The notes under the pieces were generated by a model that searched no databases, was not told the DNA's origin, and worked only from the letters and a program-made list of their open reading frames with translations. 7,524 nucleotides of DNA from positions 1 through 7,524 of the forward strand of contig JABDJZ010000247.1 in assembly GCA_013003255.1 (NCBI GenBank), read 5' to 3'. The first letter of the stretch is position 1, and each line of letters opens with the position of its first letter. Positions 1 through 7,251 of the stretch are shown piece after piece. The DNA is from Rhodothermales bacterium. GTDB taxonomy: Bacteria; Bacteroidota; Rhodothermia; Rhodothermales; UBA10348. The position numbers were made by a program, and so were the translations under genes.

Positions 1-3
1 CCT

Positions 4-1539
4 ATGTACCGAGCACTCCTGCCGGCCCTCCTGCTCGGGGCCAGCCTGTCCACTCAGGTCGGGGCCCAAACGCTCCAGAACAATGACCCCGTGATCGCCG
101 AGATGTGGCGAATCGGGATGGAGGAGTCCAGAACCCGCGAACTGGCTCACGTCTTGATGGACCGCATCGGCCCGCGCCTCCCGGGTTCAGAAGGGCAGGA
201 AGAAGCCCAGGACTGGCTGATCGATACCTATGCCGAATGGGGCATTGAGCCCCGCATGGAAGAGATCGGAACGTGGCGGCGGTGGCGGGCTGGCACGGTT
301 CACGCAGACATGATTGAGCCCCGCACGACAACGCTTGAGGCCGAGATCAAGGCCTGGAGTCCCGGAACGAACGGTCCGGTGCGTGCGGAGGTGGTCCTGC
401 CACCCGTCAAGTCCGACGCGGAGTCGGATGCCGCCTTCGTGGCATCCACCGAAGGCAAGTTCGTGCTGATCAATCAGCCCATAGAAATGTGCCGGGCGCT
501 CCAGGAGATTGAAGCAAACGCCCTGGAGGAAACCGTCGAAGGCCTGACCGAGCGCAGACGCGATGGCTTCAATGCGTTCCGGAACCGGGTCGGCGCCTAC
601 AACGCGAGCCTGTTCGATGAGGCCGGTGCCGCTGGCGTCCTGGAGTCCCGGTGGTCTGGAGGCTGGGGCGTCAACAAGGTCTTCTCCACATCCAACCAGA
701 GTGCGGTAGCCCTCGATCTGTCGTGCGAGGACTATGGCCTGCTCTATCGCCTGGTGGAAAGCGGGCAACGGGTGGTCATCGAGGTCAATGCCGAGACCGA
801 GGACCTTGGCGAGGTGCCCCAGTTCAACCTGATCGGACAGATTACCGGCAGCGAACTGCCTGAGGAATATGTCCTCCTCGGCGCGCATCTGGACTCCTGG
901 CATGCGGCCACCGGAGCTACAGACAACGGCACGGGCACCATCACCATGTTGGAAGCCATGCGCATCCTGAAGATGGCGTATCCCAATCCGCGCAGGACCA
1001 TCCTCGTCGGCCATTGGGCAAACGAGGAGGTCGGCCGGGTAGGCTCCCGCGCGTTCCGGGATGACAATCCGGAGATCATGGCAGGCATCCAGGCCGCTTT
1101 CAACCAGGACAACGGCACGTGGCGGTTCGAGAAGATCGAAGGCCAGGGCTTCGCCCAGGCGCCGGCCCACATCCCGAGGTGGATGGCCAAGTTGCCGATG
1201 GAATTCCAGACCCAGATCGCCCTGGAAATGCCGGGGCCTCAGGCCAACGCCGGGTCGGACCATACGTCCTTTGTGTGTGCCGGAGTCCCCAGCTTCCGCC
1301 TCCAGTCACCGTACGACGAATACCGGCAGTACACGTGGCACACCAACCGGGATACGTACGACAAAATCTCGTTCGATGATCTGGCCCGGAACGCCACGGT
1401 GGCTGCCATGATGGCCTACGAAGCTTCGGAGGACCCTGTCCGGTTCGGCCGTGAGCAGGCCCTCCTGCCGGCTTCGGCCAACGGCAGACCGAGGAGTTGG
1501 CCTGGTTGCCGCCCGGCCCCACGTGAGTCTGGCCGCTAA
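4..1539 (+). CDS. Secreted M28-family zinc metallopeptidase
   Basis: Predicted exported aminopeptidase or carboxypeptidase-like hydrolase of 511 aa. The N-terminus is a signal peptide: a short start, a hydrophobic core LLPALLLGASL, and probable cleavage after Ala21 in VGA|Q. The catalytic M28 domain occupies about residues 275-475 and keeps the five expected co-catalytic zinc ligands and the catalytic acid: His295 (GAHLDSW), Asp307 (GATDNG), Glu341/Glu342 (NEEVG.VGSRAF), Asp369 (NQDNG) and His446 (WHTNRDTYD). Residues about 90-275 form the non-catalytic region usual in long M28 proteins. The tail after about 485 is rich in Pro/Arg/Ser with one Cys and is probably not catalytic. The ATG is preceded by only 3 nt of the window, so its RBS and promoter are not visible; the signal peptide is the reason for choosing it. 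The stop lies 15 nt before the antiporter gene, suggesting co-transcription. Peptide specificity cannot be read from sequence. Confidence 0.9.
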   Translation: MYRALLPALLLGASLSTQVGAQTLQNNDPVIAEMWRIGMEESRTRELAHVLMDRIGPRLPGSEGQEEAQDWLIDTYAEWGIEPRMEEIGTWRRWRAGTVHADMIEPRTTTLEAEIKAWSPGTNGPVRAEVVLPPVKSDAESDAAFVASTEGKFVLINQPIEMCRALQEIEANALEETVEGLTERRRDGFNAFRNRVGAYNASLFDEAGAAGVLESRWSGGWGVNKVFSTSNQSAVALDLSCEDYGLLYRLVESGQRVVIEVNAETEDLGEVPQFNLIGQITGSELPEEYVLLGAHLDSWHAATGATDNGTGTITMLEAMRILKMAYPNPRRTILVGHWANEEVGRVGSRAFRDDNPEIMAGIQAAFNQDNGTWRFEKIEGQGFAQAPAHIPRWMAKLPMEFQTQIALEMPGPQANAGSDHTSFVCAGVPSFRLQSPYDEYRQYTWHTNRDTYDKISFDDLARNATVAAMMAYEASEDPVRFGREQALLPASANGRPRSWPGCRPAPRESGR

Positions 1540-1554
1540 ACACGGGGCAGTCAC

Positions 1555-3552
1555 TTGTTGGCCGTAACCCTCCCCTTCCTGAACGAGATGGTCGCGCTGT
1601 TTGTAGTCAGCGTGATCATCGCGTACGTCTGCTATCGGCTGCGGCTGGTGCCCATCGCCGGGTTTCTCATCGCGGGGGTACTCATCGGGCCCAGCGCGCT
1701 CGGCCTCGTCCAGAATCAGGAACTGGTAGACATACTCGCCGAGATCGGCGTCATTCTGCTGCTGTTCACGATCGGAATCGAGTTCAGCCTGGACAAACTG
1801 TCCAGGCTCAGCCGGGCCATCTTCGTGGGCGGCGGCCTGCAGGTGGGCCTCAGCGTTGCCATCGTCACGAGCGTGCTCGTGGCGGTCGGGGTTGACCTCC
1901 GGGCCGGCATTTACACCGGCTGTCTCATTGCCCTGAGTTCAACCGCCATCGTGCTCGGCCTACTGGGCGAGCGGGACGAGACCGATACGCCGGTGGGCCA
2001 GCTTTCGCTGGCCGAGCTGATCTTCCAGGACCTGGCCATCATTGTGATGGTCCTCCTGGTACCCATTCTCGCAGGTTCGGGCGGTACCACCGGCGAATTT
2101 TTACAGGTGCTGGCGACGGCAGGCCTCCTGATCGTGGGCGTTCTCGTACTCGCCCGCCGCATCGTGCCGTGGATCCTCGAGAAGGTAGCGCACACCCGCC
2201 GGCAGGAGCTCTTCCTGCTCACCGTGGTGGCCATCTGCTTCGGAACGGCCGCGGTTTCCAGCCTTGCCGGTGTGAGTCTTGCCCTTGGCGCATTCCTGGC
2301 GGGACTTGTGGTGAGCGAGAGTCACTACAGCGAACAGGCGCTCAGTGATGTACTCCCGCTCCGAACCATCTTCAACGCGGTCTTCTTTGTCTCCGTGGGA
2401 ATGCTGCTGGACCTCAGGTTCCTGGTTGAGCGACCGCTGCTGGTTCTCGCAGCCGCCGGCATCGTAATCGTCGTCAAGATTGCCACGACTACGGCCAGTG
2501 TCCTGGTACTCGGCTATCCGATTCGAATCGCTGCCGCTACCGGCCTCGTCCTGGCTCAGATCGGCGAGTTTTCCTTTGTGCTTGAACGCGCCGGGCGGGC
2601 GGCCGGACTTTCCCCTGGTGGACTGGGTGAGGCCGGAGCCCAGACCTTCATCGCGGCGACCGTGCTCCTGATGCTCCTGACGCCGCTTCAGATGGCGTTC
2701 GCTCACCGATTCGGGGCCTTCGCCTCACGTGGGCCGCTTGCCAGACTCGGGGAAAATGACGTGCCGGACACGGTCCCTGATGAGGTGGATCTGGAAGACC
2801 ACGTGGTAATCGTCGGCTACGGTCATGCGGGGAAACGGTTGGTGCAGGTGCTCAAGGACCGCGGGATCCCTTTCGTTGTCATCGAGATGAACGCTGAGAC
2901 GGTGGGCCAGCTGAACGCTGAGGGAACCAAGGCCCTGTTTGGCGACGCCTCCAGGCCGGCCATCCTGGAAGCCGCGCATGCCGGCGAGGCCAAACTCTGC
3001 GTGGTGGTGACCAACGATCCGTCGATTACGCCCAGGATCATCCAGCAGGCCCGGTTTCTGAACCCGACTATTCAGATTATCGCCCGGACGCGCTATCTCA
3101 CAGACATGGAGCGGCTGCAGCGATTTGGGGCGGACATCGTCGTCCCCGAGGAAATGGAGACGACGGTCCGAATCTTCTCCCATGTCCTGGGTGCGTACAT
3201 GATTCCGGCCGAGGAGATTGATCGCCAGGTCCGCCTGCTCCGGGCCCATGACTACGGGGTGATGCGCGGCAGCATCCAGGAGGCCCACCTGATGGTGCTC
3301 CAGGGGCTCGATGAGGATGGTATGCACACCCGGGCCGTCGCTGTCCGAGATGGATCGCCCGCGGCCGACCGAACGCTTGCCGAGCTGGCACTCCGCCGGG
3401 ACCATGGTCTTACAGTGCTGGCCGTCCGGCGGGGAGACCGTACGATTGCGAACCCTGCAGGCGACTTCCAGGTGCTTCGCGGGGATCGGCTGGTTCTCGT
3501 GGGGTCGGCACAGGAGTTCCTGGAGGCGGCCGACCTCTTCAGAACCCCTTGA
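1555..3552 (+). CDS. CPA2-type cation:proton antiporter with RCK (TrkA-N/TrkA-C) domains, KefB/YbaL-like
   Basis: Inner-membrane monovalent cation/H+ antiporter, 665 aa, the usual length for this architecture. Residues about 10-385 contain around a dozen hydrophobic segments, with family landmarks GFLIAGVLIGPSALGL (37-52), ALSSTAIVLGLL (126-137), the FQDL acidic motif (157-160) and ALGAFLAGLVVSES followed by LPLR...FFVSVGM (243-283). Residues 414-535 are a Rossmann RCK_N domain with GYGHAG (421-426) and Glu444 at the end of the second strand, an arrangement that generally suits NAD(H). Residues about 565-660 are an RCK_C domain. The LPLR...FFVSVGM loop resembles YbaL more than the glutathione-gated KefC loop, and no KefF/KefG partner is present. 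The start is TTG at 1555 (or the tandem TTG at 1558) after a weak GGGG. The preceding gene's stop is in the same frame 15 nt upstream, so only these or ATG 1588 are possible; ATG 1588 would trim family-conserved PFLNE. The ion (K+ or Na+) is unknown. Confidence 0.93.
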   Translation: MLAVTLPFLNEMVALFVVSVIIAYVCYRLRLVPIAGFLIAGVLIGPSALGLVQNQELVDILAEIGVILLLFTIGIEFSLDKLSRLSRAIFVGGGLQVGLSVAIVTSVLVAVGVDLRAGIYTGCLIALSSTAIVLGLLGERDETDTPVGQLSLAELIFQDLAIIVMVLLVPILAGSGGTTGEFLQVLATAGLLIVGVLVLARRIVPWILEKVAHTRRQELFLLTVVAICFGTAAVSSLAGVSLALGAFLAGLVVSESHYSEQALSDVLPLRTIFNAVFFVSVGMLLDLRFLVERPLLVLAAAGIVIVVKIATTTASVLVLGYPIRIAAATGLVLAQIGEFSFVLERAGRAAGLSPGGLGEAGAQTFIAATVLLMLLTPLQMAFAHRFGAFASRGPLARLGENDVPDTVPDEVDLEDHVVIVGYGHAGKRLVQVLKDRGIPFVVIEMNAETVGQLNAEGTKALFGDASRPAILEAAHAGEAKLCVVVTNDPSITPRIIQQARFLNPTIQIIARTRYLTDMERLQRFGADIVVPEEMETTVRIFSHVLGAYMIPAEEIDRQVRLLRAHDYGVMRGSIQEAHLMVLQGLDEDGMHTRAVAVRDGSPAADRTLAELALRRDHGLTVLAVRRGDRTIANPAGDFQVLRGDRLVLVGSAQEFLEAADLFRTP

Positions 3553-4196
3553 CCAGCCTCCTACCCATCTCGCCGGAGATGCTCCTCCTGATTTTTCCCC
3601 CGTTCGTTCCGGGACCAACCCTCCTGATGGCCTTCGTCCTCACCATCGTGGTGTTCTTGCGAGAACGCAGGGAGGTGGTGTTCAGCGAAATCGGGTGGGG
3701 AGTTCTCGGCCGCGTGATCGGTGCGTTCCTGGGCGCAATGATCGTCGGGGTGGTCACACAGGAGACGCTCACGGTTTTAGCGGCCAGTCTGGTGTTTGTG
3801 GGGCTCGGTCTTGTCCTCTCTGGGCTCTCGGTCCCGATCAGTGGCCGTAACGTGGTGGCCATTGCCACGCTGTCCGGTTTCATGGGGACGACATCCTCCA
3901 TCGGCGGGCCGCCCATGGCGCTGCTCTACTCGGGACAAAAGGGGCCCAAGGTGCGGGGAACGCTGTCGGGCATTTTCATCGCCGGAACCCTCTCTGCCCT
4001 CTTTGCACTCTGGACGGTAGGCAAGTTTGGCTGGGATGAGATTGTGCTGGCTGGGTTACTGATTCCGAGCGTCTTGCTTGGTTTCTGGGCATCGCGCTAC
4101 AGTACCCGATTGCTGGATCGGGGCTTTGTCAAGCCGGCGATCCTGATGGTGTCAGCGAGCGCCGCGGGGGTGATTCTGGTGCGGCACTTCCTGTAG
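3549..4196 (+). CDS. TauE/SafE-like membrane transporter, apparently lacking the first helix
   Basis: Integral membrane protein of 215 aa resembling the sulfite/organosulfonate exporter TauE/SafE family, which usually has about 240-270 aa and two homologous half-repeats. The second-half signature is intact: SGFMGTTSSIGGPPMALLY (109-127), then RGTLSGIFIAGTLSALFAL and LLIPSVLLGFWASR. The first half begins abruptly at LLLIFPPFVPGPTLL (12-26), which matches the part of the family after the first glycine-rich helix; that helix and its GxxGxG signature are absent. The suggested TTG start (3549) overlaps the antiporter stop as TTGA, implying translational coupling. ATG 3579 (residue 11) is the alternative, but it has GGAG directly abutting it rather than spaced as an RBS. 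Neither start restores the missing helix, and no upstream frame encodes a hydrophobic replacement. It may be a naturally short variant or a decayed gene. The substrate is unknown; a small anion is the family expectation. Confidence 0.8.
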   Translation: MTSLLPISPEMLLLIFPPFVPGPTLLMAFVLTIVVFLRERREVVFSEIGWGVLGRVIGAFLGAMIVGVVTQETLTVLAASLVFVGLGLVLSGLSVPISGRNVVAIATLSGFMGTTSSIGGPPMALLYSGQKGPKVRGTLSGIFIAGTLSALFALWTVGKFGWDEIVLAGLLIPSVLLGFWASRYSTRLLDRGFVKPAILMVSASAAGVILVRHFL

Positions 4197-4200
4197 GACG

Positions 4201-4974
4201 CTATCTCAGGTGGGACCCACCGTTCAGGTCCAGTATGGACCCCGTTGCCATGCGCGCCGAGGCCAGATACACGATGGCCTCTGCCACTTCCCTGGCGGTG
4301 GCAACCCGGCCCATGGGCGATTGTGATCGGATGCCCGGTCCCTCCGGCCCCTCGAGGCGTGCAGCCGTCCCCTCGGTCTGCACGAAGCCCGGTGCCACGG
4401 CTGCCACGTGGATGCCGTAGGGCCCGAGCGCCTGCGCCAGCGACCGGGTCAAGGCATTGAGCCCGGCCTTGGACGCGCCATAGGCCGGCATGTCGGGCTC
4501 TCCACGGAGCGCCCCCCGGGAGGACACGTTGATGATGGCACCCGCCACACCTGCCTGGATCATGGCTCTGGCGGCGAAATAGCAGATGTCTGCCGGCCCT
4601 ACCAGGTTCGCACCGATGATGCGCGCCCAATCCCCGCGCCAGGCGGCCGCATCGGTGGTGGCGATGGGGTGGTGCCCCCTGATGGCGGCATTGTTCACCA
4701 CCAGGTCCAGCCCGCCGAGCCCATCTGCTGCTTCAGAAACCAGCCGTTCTGCGGCGCCCTCCTCCAGAATGTCAGCCTGAATCAGCATGTGGCCCGAGCC
4801 CTGGGCCGACTCCAGCACCGCCTGAGCGGCTGCTCGGTCAGCGCGATACCCGATAGCTACCCGCGCCCCACGCGCTGCCAGTGCCTGAACGGTGGCCGCG
4901 CCGATTCCACGCGAGCCTCCGGTCACCAGCGCTGCGGTGGGAATGAATTCGGTGATTCCGTGGGCCTGAGCCAT
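4201..4974 (-). CDS. Short-chain dehydrogenase/reductase (classical SDR)
   Basis: Cytosolic NAD(P)-dependent oxidoreductase of 257 aa, a normal length for a classical SDR. It has the cofactor motif TGGSRGIG (18-25), NNAA (94-97), the active-site Asn123 (IIGANLVG), Ser152 (INVSSRGAL) and the YGASK motif with Tyr165 and Lys169, then APGFVQTE. The C-terminus GSILDLNGGSHLR is typical of FabG/glucose-dehydrogenase-like SDRs. The second strand ends GYRADR, with no acidic residue at its tip and Arg44 nearby, which favours NADP(H); this is inference. The gene is last in the minus-strand unit, starting 16 nt after the GMC stop, with only a weak purine-rich site (AGAAG) ahead of its ATG. Its position suggests it acts on a product or relative of the GMC enzyme's substrate, but the two would work in different compartments. 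The substrate cannot be named. Confidence 0.93.
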   Translation of the reverse strand: MAQAHGITEFIPTAALVTGGSRGIGAATVQALAARGARVAIGYRADRAAAQAVLESAQGSGHMLIQADILEEGAAERLVSEAADGLGGLDLVVNNAAIRGHHPIATTDAAAWRGDWARIIGANLVGPADICYFAARAMIQAGVAGAIINVSSRGALRGEPDMPAYGASKAGLNALTRSLAQALGPYGIHVAAVAPGFVQTEGTAARLEGPEGPGIRSQSPMGRVATAREVAEAIVYLASARMATGSILDLNGGSHLR

Positions 4975-4990
4975 GGCTTCTGCGTCCCGG

Positions 4991-6667
4991 TCAGAGAGTG
5001 CCGGTTTTCAACTGGTCTATGGCGTAATTGGCCGCGCGGGCCGTCAGCGCCATGTAGGTCAGCGACGGATTCTGGCAGGCTGACGAAGTCATGCAGGCCC
5101 CGTCCGTCACGAACAGGTTGGGGACATCGTGACACTGATTCCACCCGTTCAGAACGGAGGTCCGGGGATCCCGGCCCATGCGAGCCCCGCCCATTTCGTG
5201 GTTCGTGTTGCCAGGGGCAATCTCTGCGTTGTTGTAGGTGGTAACGTTTCGCGCCCCGGAGGCCTCCAGCATTTCCGCGGCGGTGGCCGCCATGTCCTTT
5301 CGCATCGCGAGCTCATTGTCGAATCGCCCGACATGGAAGCGTACCGCGGGCATGCCCCACTTGTCGGTCAATTCGTCATCCAGCGTCATGTAATTCTCGT
5401 GGTAGGGCAGCACCTCGCCGTAGGCCTGAAGCCCGATGCGCCAGCCACCCGGGACTCGCAGCGCGGCCTTGAACGCTGCTCCCGTCCCGCGCATGGATCC
5501 GCCTCGGGCCCATCCGCTCCGGCTGGCACCACCCTGCATCCCAAAACCCCGCACGTAGTCGGGTCTGCGGTCACCTCCGAGATTCCGGAAGCGGGGGACG
5601 TAGATCCCGTTGGGCCGATTTCCGCGCCAGTAGCGGTCCTCCATCCCCTCCATTTCACCACCGGCGCCCACGCGGGCGTGGTGGTTGAGGAGGTAGTGGC
5701 CCAAAACACTGCTTGAGTTCGCAATTCCACCAGGAAACTCCGGACTCTTGGAATTGAGCATGATCCGCACGGTGCCGGGTGCCGAAGCGCAGAGAAACAC
5801 CAGACGCGCGGTGTGCTCCTCGAATGCTCCCGTCTCCATGTCGATGACCCTGACCCCCGTGGCCCGGCCTTCGGCATACGTGACGCTGTGGACCAGCTTC
5901 CGAGCCAGGAGCGTGAGGTTTCCAGTGGCACGTGCTGCCGGCAGGGCGCTCGATTGTGTGGAGTAGTAAGACCCCGTGGAACAGCCGCGCATGCACGGGC
6001 CGCAGTAGTGGCAGGGTGCCCGACCATCCAGAGGTTCGGTCAGGACGGCCGCACGCCCGATGATCACCCGTCGGCCGGGAAACGTTGCTTCAATGCGGTC
6101 TCGCGCGGCCTTCTCGGCCGCATTCATGTCCATCGGCTTCTGGAATACCCCGTCGGGCAACTGGGGAATCCCATCGCGTGCCCCAGACACGCCGATGGTT
6201 TGCTCCACCAGATCGTACCAGGGCTCCAGGTCCTCATACCGAATCGGCCAATCTACCCCGTGGCCATCGCGCTGATTGGCCTCGAAATCCATAGGGCTCC
6301 AGCGGTAGGACTGCCGACCCCAAATCAGCGCCTTGCCACCGACCACGTCCGGCTGGATCCAATCGAACGGTTGGTCCTGTGCGTAAGGCGCATCCGTGTC
6401 CTTGATAAACCAGTGGCGGGCGTATTCGCTGAACGCATAGGTTCGGCTCTGAATCGGGTAGTCTTTCCGGTCATCCGGGTGGACCCGGCCGTCGCGCCAA
6501 GGCATGTTCCACGGCTGCTTGTGCTCCGTGGGATAATCACCGTGTTCGACCATTCGGCCCCGGTCGAGAGCCAGCGTTTTCAGACCAGCTTCGGTGAGCA
6601 CCCGCATGGCCCAGCCGCCGGACATCCCGGTCCCGACAACGATAGCGTCCCACTGGTTCACGCCCAT
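4991..6667 (-). CDS. GMC-family FAD-dependent dehydrogenase, large catalytic subunit (gluconate 2-dehydrogenase/glucoside 3-dehydrogenase-like)
   Basis: Flavoprotein of 558 aa oxidising a sugar, polyol, aldonate or glycoside hydroxyl. The N-terminal Rossmann motif VVGTGMSGG (10-18) ends in LALDRGR and binds FAD. VVGGKALIWGRQSYRWSPMDF (108-128) and DWPIRYEDLEPWYD (139-152) are family-typical. The C-terminal GMC domain has NHEMGGARMGRDP with probable catalytic His490, and DGACMTSSACQNPSLT with partner Asn533. Cys219, Cys222, Cys225 and Cys229 form an iron-sulfur-like cluster. There is no signal peptide, so export presumably relies on the Tat-signal small subunit encoded immediately upstream, as known for FAD-glucose dehydrogenase and gluconate dehydrogenase complexes. 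The ATG lies inside the small-subunit gene (10-nt overlap) behind a strong GGAGGT site. No cytochrome c subunit is in the window, so the electron acceptor is unknown. Glucoside 3-dehydrogenase activity is a reasonable alternative to gluconate oxidation; the sequence alone does not decide. Confidence 0.92.
   Translation of the reverse strand: MGVNQWDAIVVGTGMSGGWAMRVLTEAGLKTLALDRGRMVEHGDYPTEHKQPWNMPWRDGRVHPDDRKDYPIQSRTYAFSEYARHWFIKDTDAPYAQDQPFDWIQPDVVGGKALIWGRQSYRWSPMDFEANQRDGHGVDWPIRYEDLEPWYDLVEQTIGVSGARDGIPQLPDGVFQKPMDMNAAEKAARDRIEATFPGRRVIIGRAAVLTEPLDGRAPCHYCGPCMRGCSTGSYYSTQSSALPAARATGNLTLLARKLVHSVTYAEGRATGVRVIDMETGAFEEHTARLVFLCASAPGTVRIMLNSKSPEFPGGIANSSSVLGHYLLNHHARVGAGGEMEGMEDRYWRGNRPNGIYVPRFRNLGGDRRPDYVRGFGMQGGASRSGWARGGSMRGTGAAFKAALRVPGGWRIGLQAYGEVLPYHENYMTLDDELTDKWGMPAVRFHVGRFDNELAMRKDMAATAAEMLEASGARNVTTYNNAEIAPGNTNHEMGGARMGRDPRTSVLNGWNQCHDVPNLFVTDGACMTSSACQNPSLTYMALTARAANYAIDQLKTGTL
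5981..6013 (-). other. Four-cysteine iron-sulfur-type motif in the GMC subunit
   Basis: This stretch encodes CHYCGPCMRGC, residues 219-229 of the flavoprotein. The spacing is C-x2-C-x2-C-x3-C. The first, third and fourth cysteines give C-x5-C-x3-C, the arrangement associated with the [3Fe-4S] cluster of bacterial FAD-dependent glucose dehydrogenase catalytic subunits. All four together match ferredoxin-style spacing. Cluster binding and type are inferred. Confidence 0.6.
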
Positions 6668-7251
6668 GTCTTCCCTACCTCCGCGAAGGGAATGTCACCC
6701 TGGTAGACGCCCATCGGCGACTGGTGCAGTTCCTGCAGCGCACCTACCTCGGACGTGTAGTACCCGGCTACCGTCCAAGGCTTCAGTCGGCGGAACAGGG
6801 GCGTCTCGCCGCCTGGCAGTCCATCCAACGGGAGTGGTCCGTCCTCGGCCGTGGGGAAGGCTTCCTGATCCAGTGCCGCAATGAGGGTCTCGGCCAACTC
6901 CGGATCCAGGTGCTCAATGCGATCCGCCTGGTGCTCTCGGAGCCAGCCCTGCAGGGCTAGAAGTTGTTCACGGACCTCCCCTCGAACCTGGTCATCGCTG
7001 AAGTGAGTAAGCAACATGTCGACGTACTCGGGCACGCCCGCCTCCCTGGCACCCGGCGTGTCCGTGGCGGGGATGATGCGTTCCACGAGGTCTCCTACCA
7101 GGAGGTACTCGGCAGCCGTGAAGAACTGCCGTCCAATTCCCGGATCCGGTCGGCAACCCGTCAGAATCGCAGCAGTAGTCCCCGGCGTGAGAACCACACC
7201 GAAAGACACCGCAAGGCGCTGCAGGAATGTCCGCCGATCGATCTCTGTCAT
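6658..7251 (-). CDS. Gluconate 2-dehydrogenase subunit 3 family protein, Tat-exported lipoprotein small subunit
   Basis: Small subunit (197 aa) of the membrane-associated GMC dehydrogenase. The N-terminus has a twin-arginine signal, DRRTFLQRLA (5-14), a hydrophobic stretch, and a lipobox LTGC with Cys33 as the probable lipidated residue. The mature domain shows family landmarks FFTAAEYLLVGDLVERIIPATDTPGAREAGVP (43-74, in two adjoining parts) and YYTSEVGALQEL (164-175) ending GVYQGDIPF. In related glucose and gluconate dehydrogenases this subunit carries the signal-less flavin subunit through the Tat pathway and attaches it to the membrane; that role is inferred here. The frame stays open upstream to an ATG at 7404, but the extra 51 residues are not signal-like and would push the Tat motif inward, so ATG 7251 is preferred although its RBS is weak. 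The gene is first in the minus-strand unit and overlaps the large-subunit gene by 10 nt. Confidence 0.88.
   Translation of the reverse strand: MTEIDRRTFLQRLAVSFGVVLTPGTTAAILTGCRPDPGIGRQFFTAAEYLLVGDLVERIIPATDTPGAREAGVPEYVDMLLTHFSDDQVRGEVREQLLALQGWLREHQADRIEHLDPELAETLIAALDQEAFPTAEDGPLPLDGLPGGETPLFRRLKPWTVAGYYTSEVGALQELHQSPMGVYQGDIPFAEVGKTWA
6677..6682 (-). promoter_or_regulatory. Strong Shine-Dalgarno site for the GMC gene
   Basis: On the minus strand GGAGGT stands 9 nt before the ATG at 6667. It lies inside the last codons of the small-subunit gene. It fixes the GMC start and shows that this organism uses Shine-Dalgarno initiation. Confidence 0.8.

Noticed and set aside
187..1263. Long open frame of 358 codons on the minus strand
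   Set aside because: It lies wholly antisense to the M28 peptidase, whose zinc ligands are all intact. Its translation shows no domain or signal and its openness is expected from high GC.
1440..1539. Possible frameshift at the M28 C-terminus because of its Pro/Arg-rich tail
   Set aside because: The catalytic domain is complete before the tail, and a basic Trp-Pro-x-Cys-Arg-type end seems usual for long M28 proteins of this kind; nothing in the other frames continues the domain.
2725..3618. Open frame of 297 codons on the minus strand
   Set aside because: It is antisense to the RCK domains of the antiporter and has no recognisable motif.
4209..4241. Two adjacent hairpins (5-bp stems, loops of 3 and 5) as an intrinsic terminator
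   Set aside because: The stems are short, lie inside SDR codons and have no following T-run on either strand.
4408..5244. Open frame of 278 codons on the plus strand
   Set aside because: It spans parts of the SDR and GMC genes on the opposite strand. Its low-complexity Arg/Gly/Pro-rich translation shows no family features.
5813..6706. Open frame of 297 codons on the plus strand
   Set aside because: It is antisense to the GMC subunit, which has strong motifs throughout; this frame has none.
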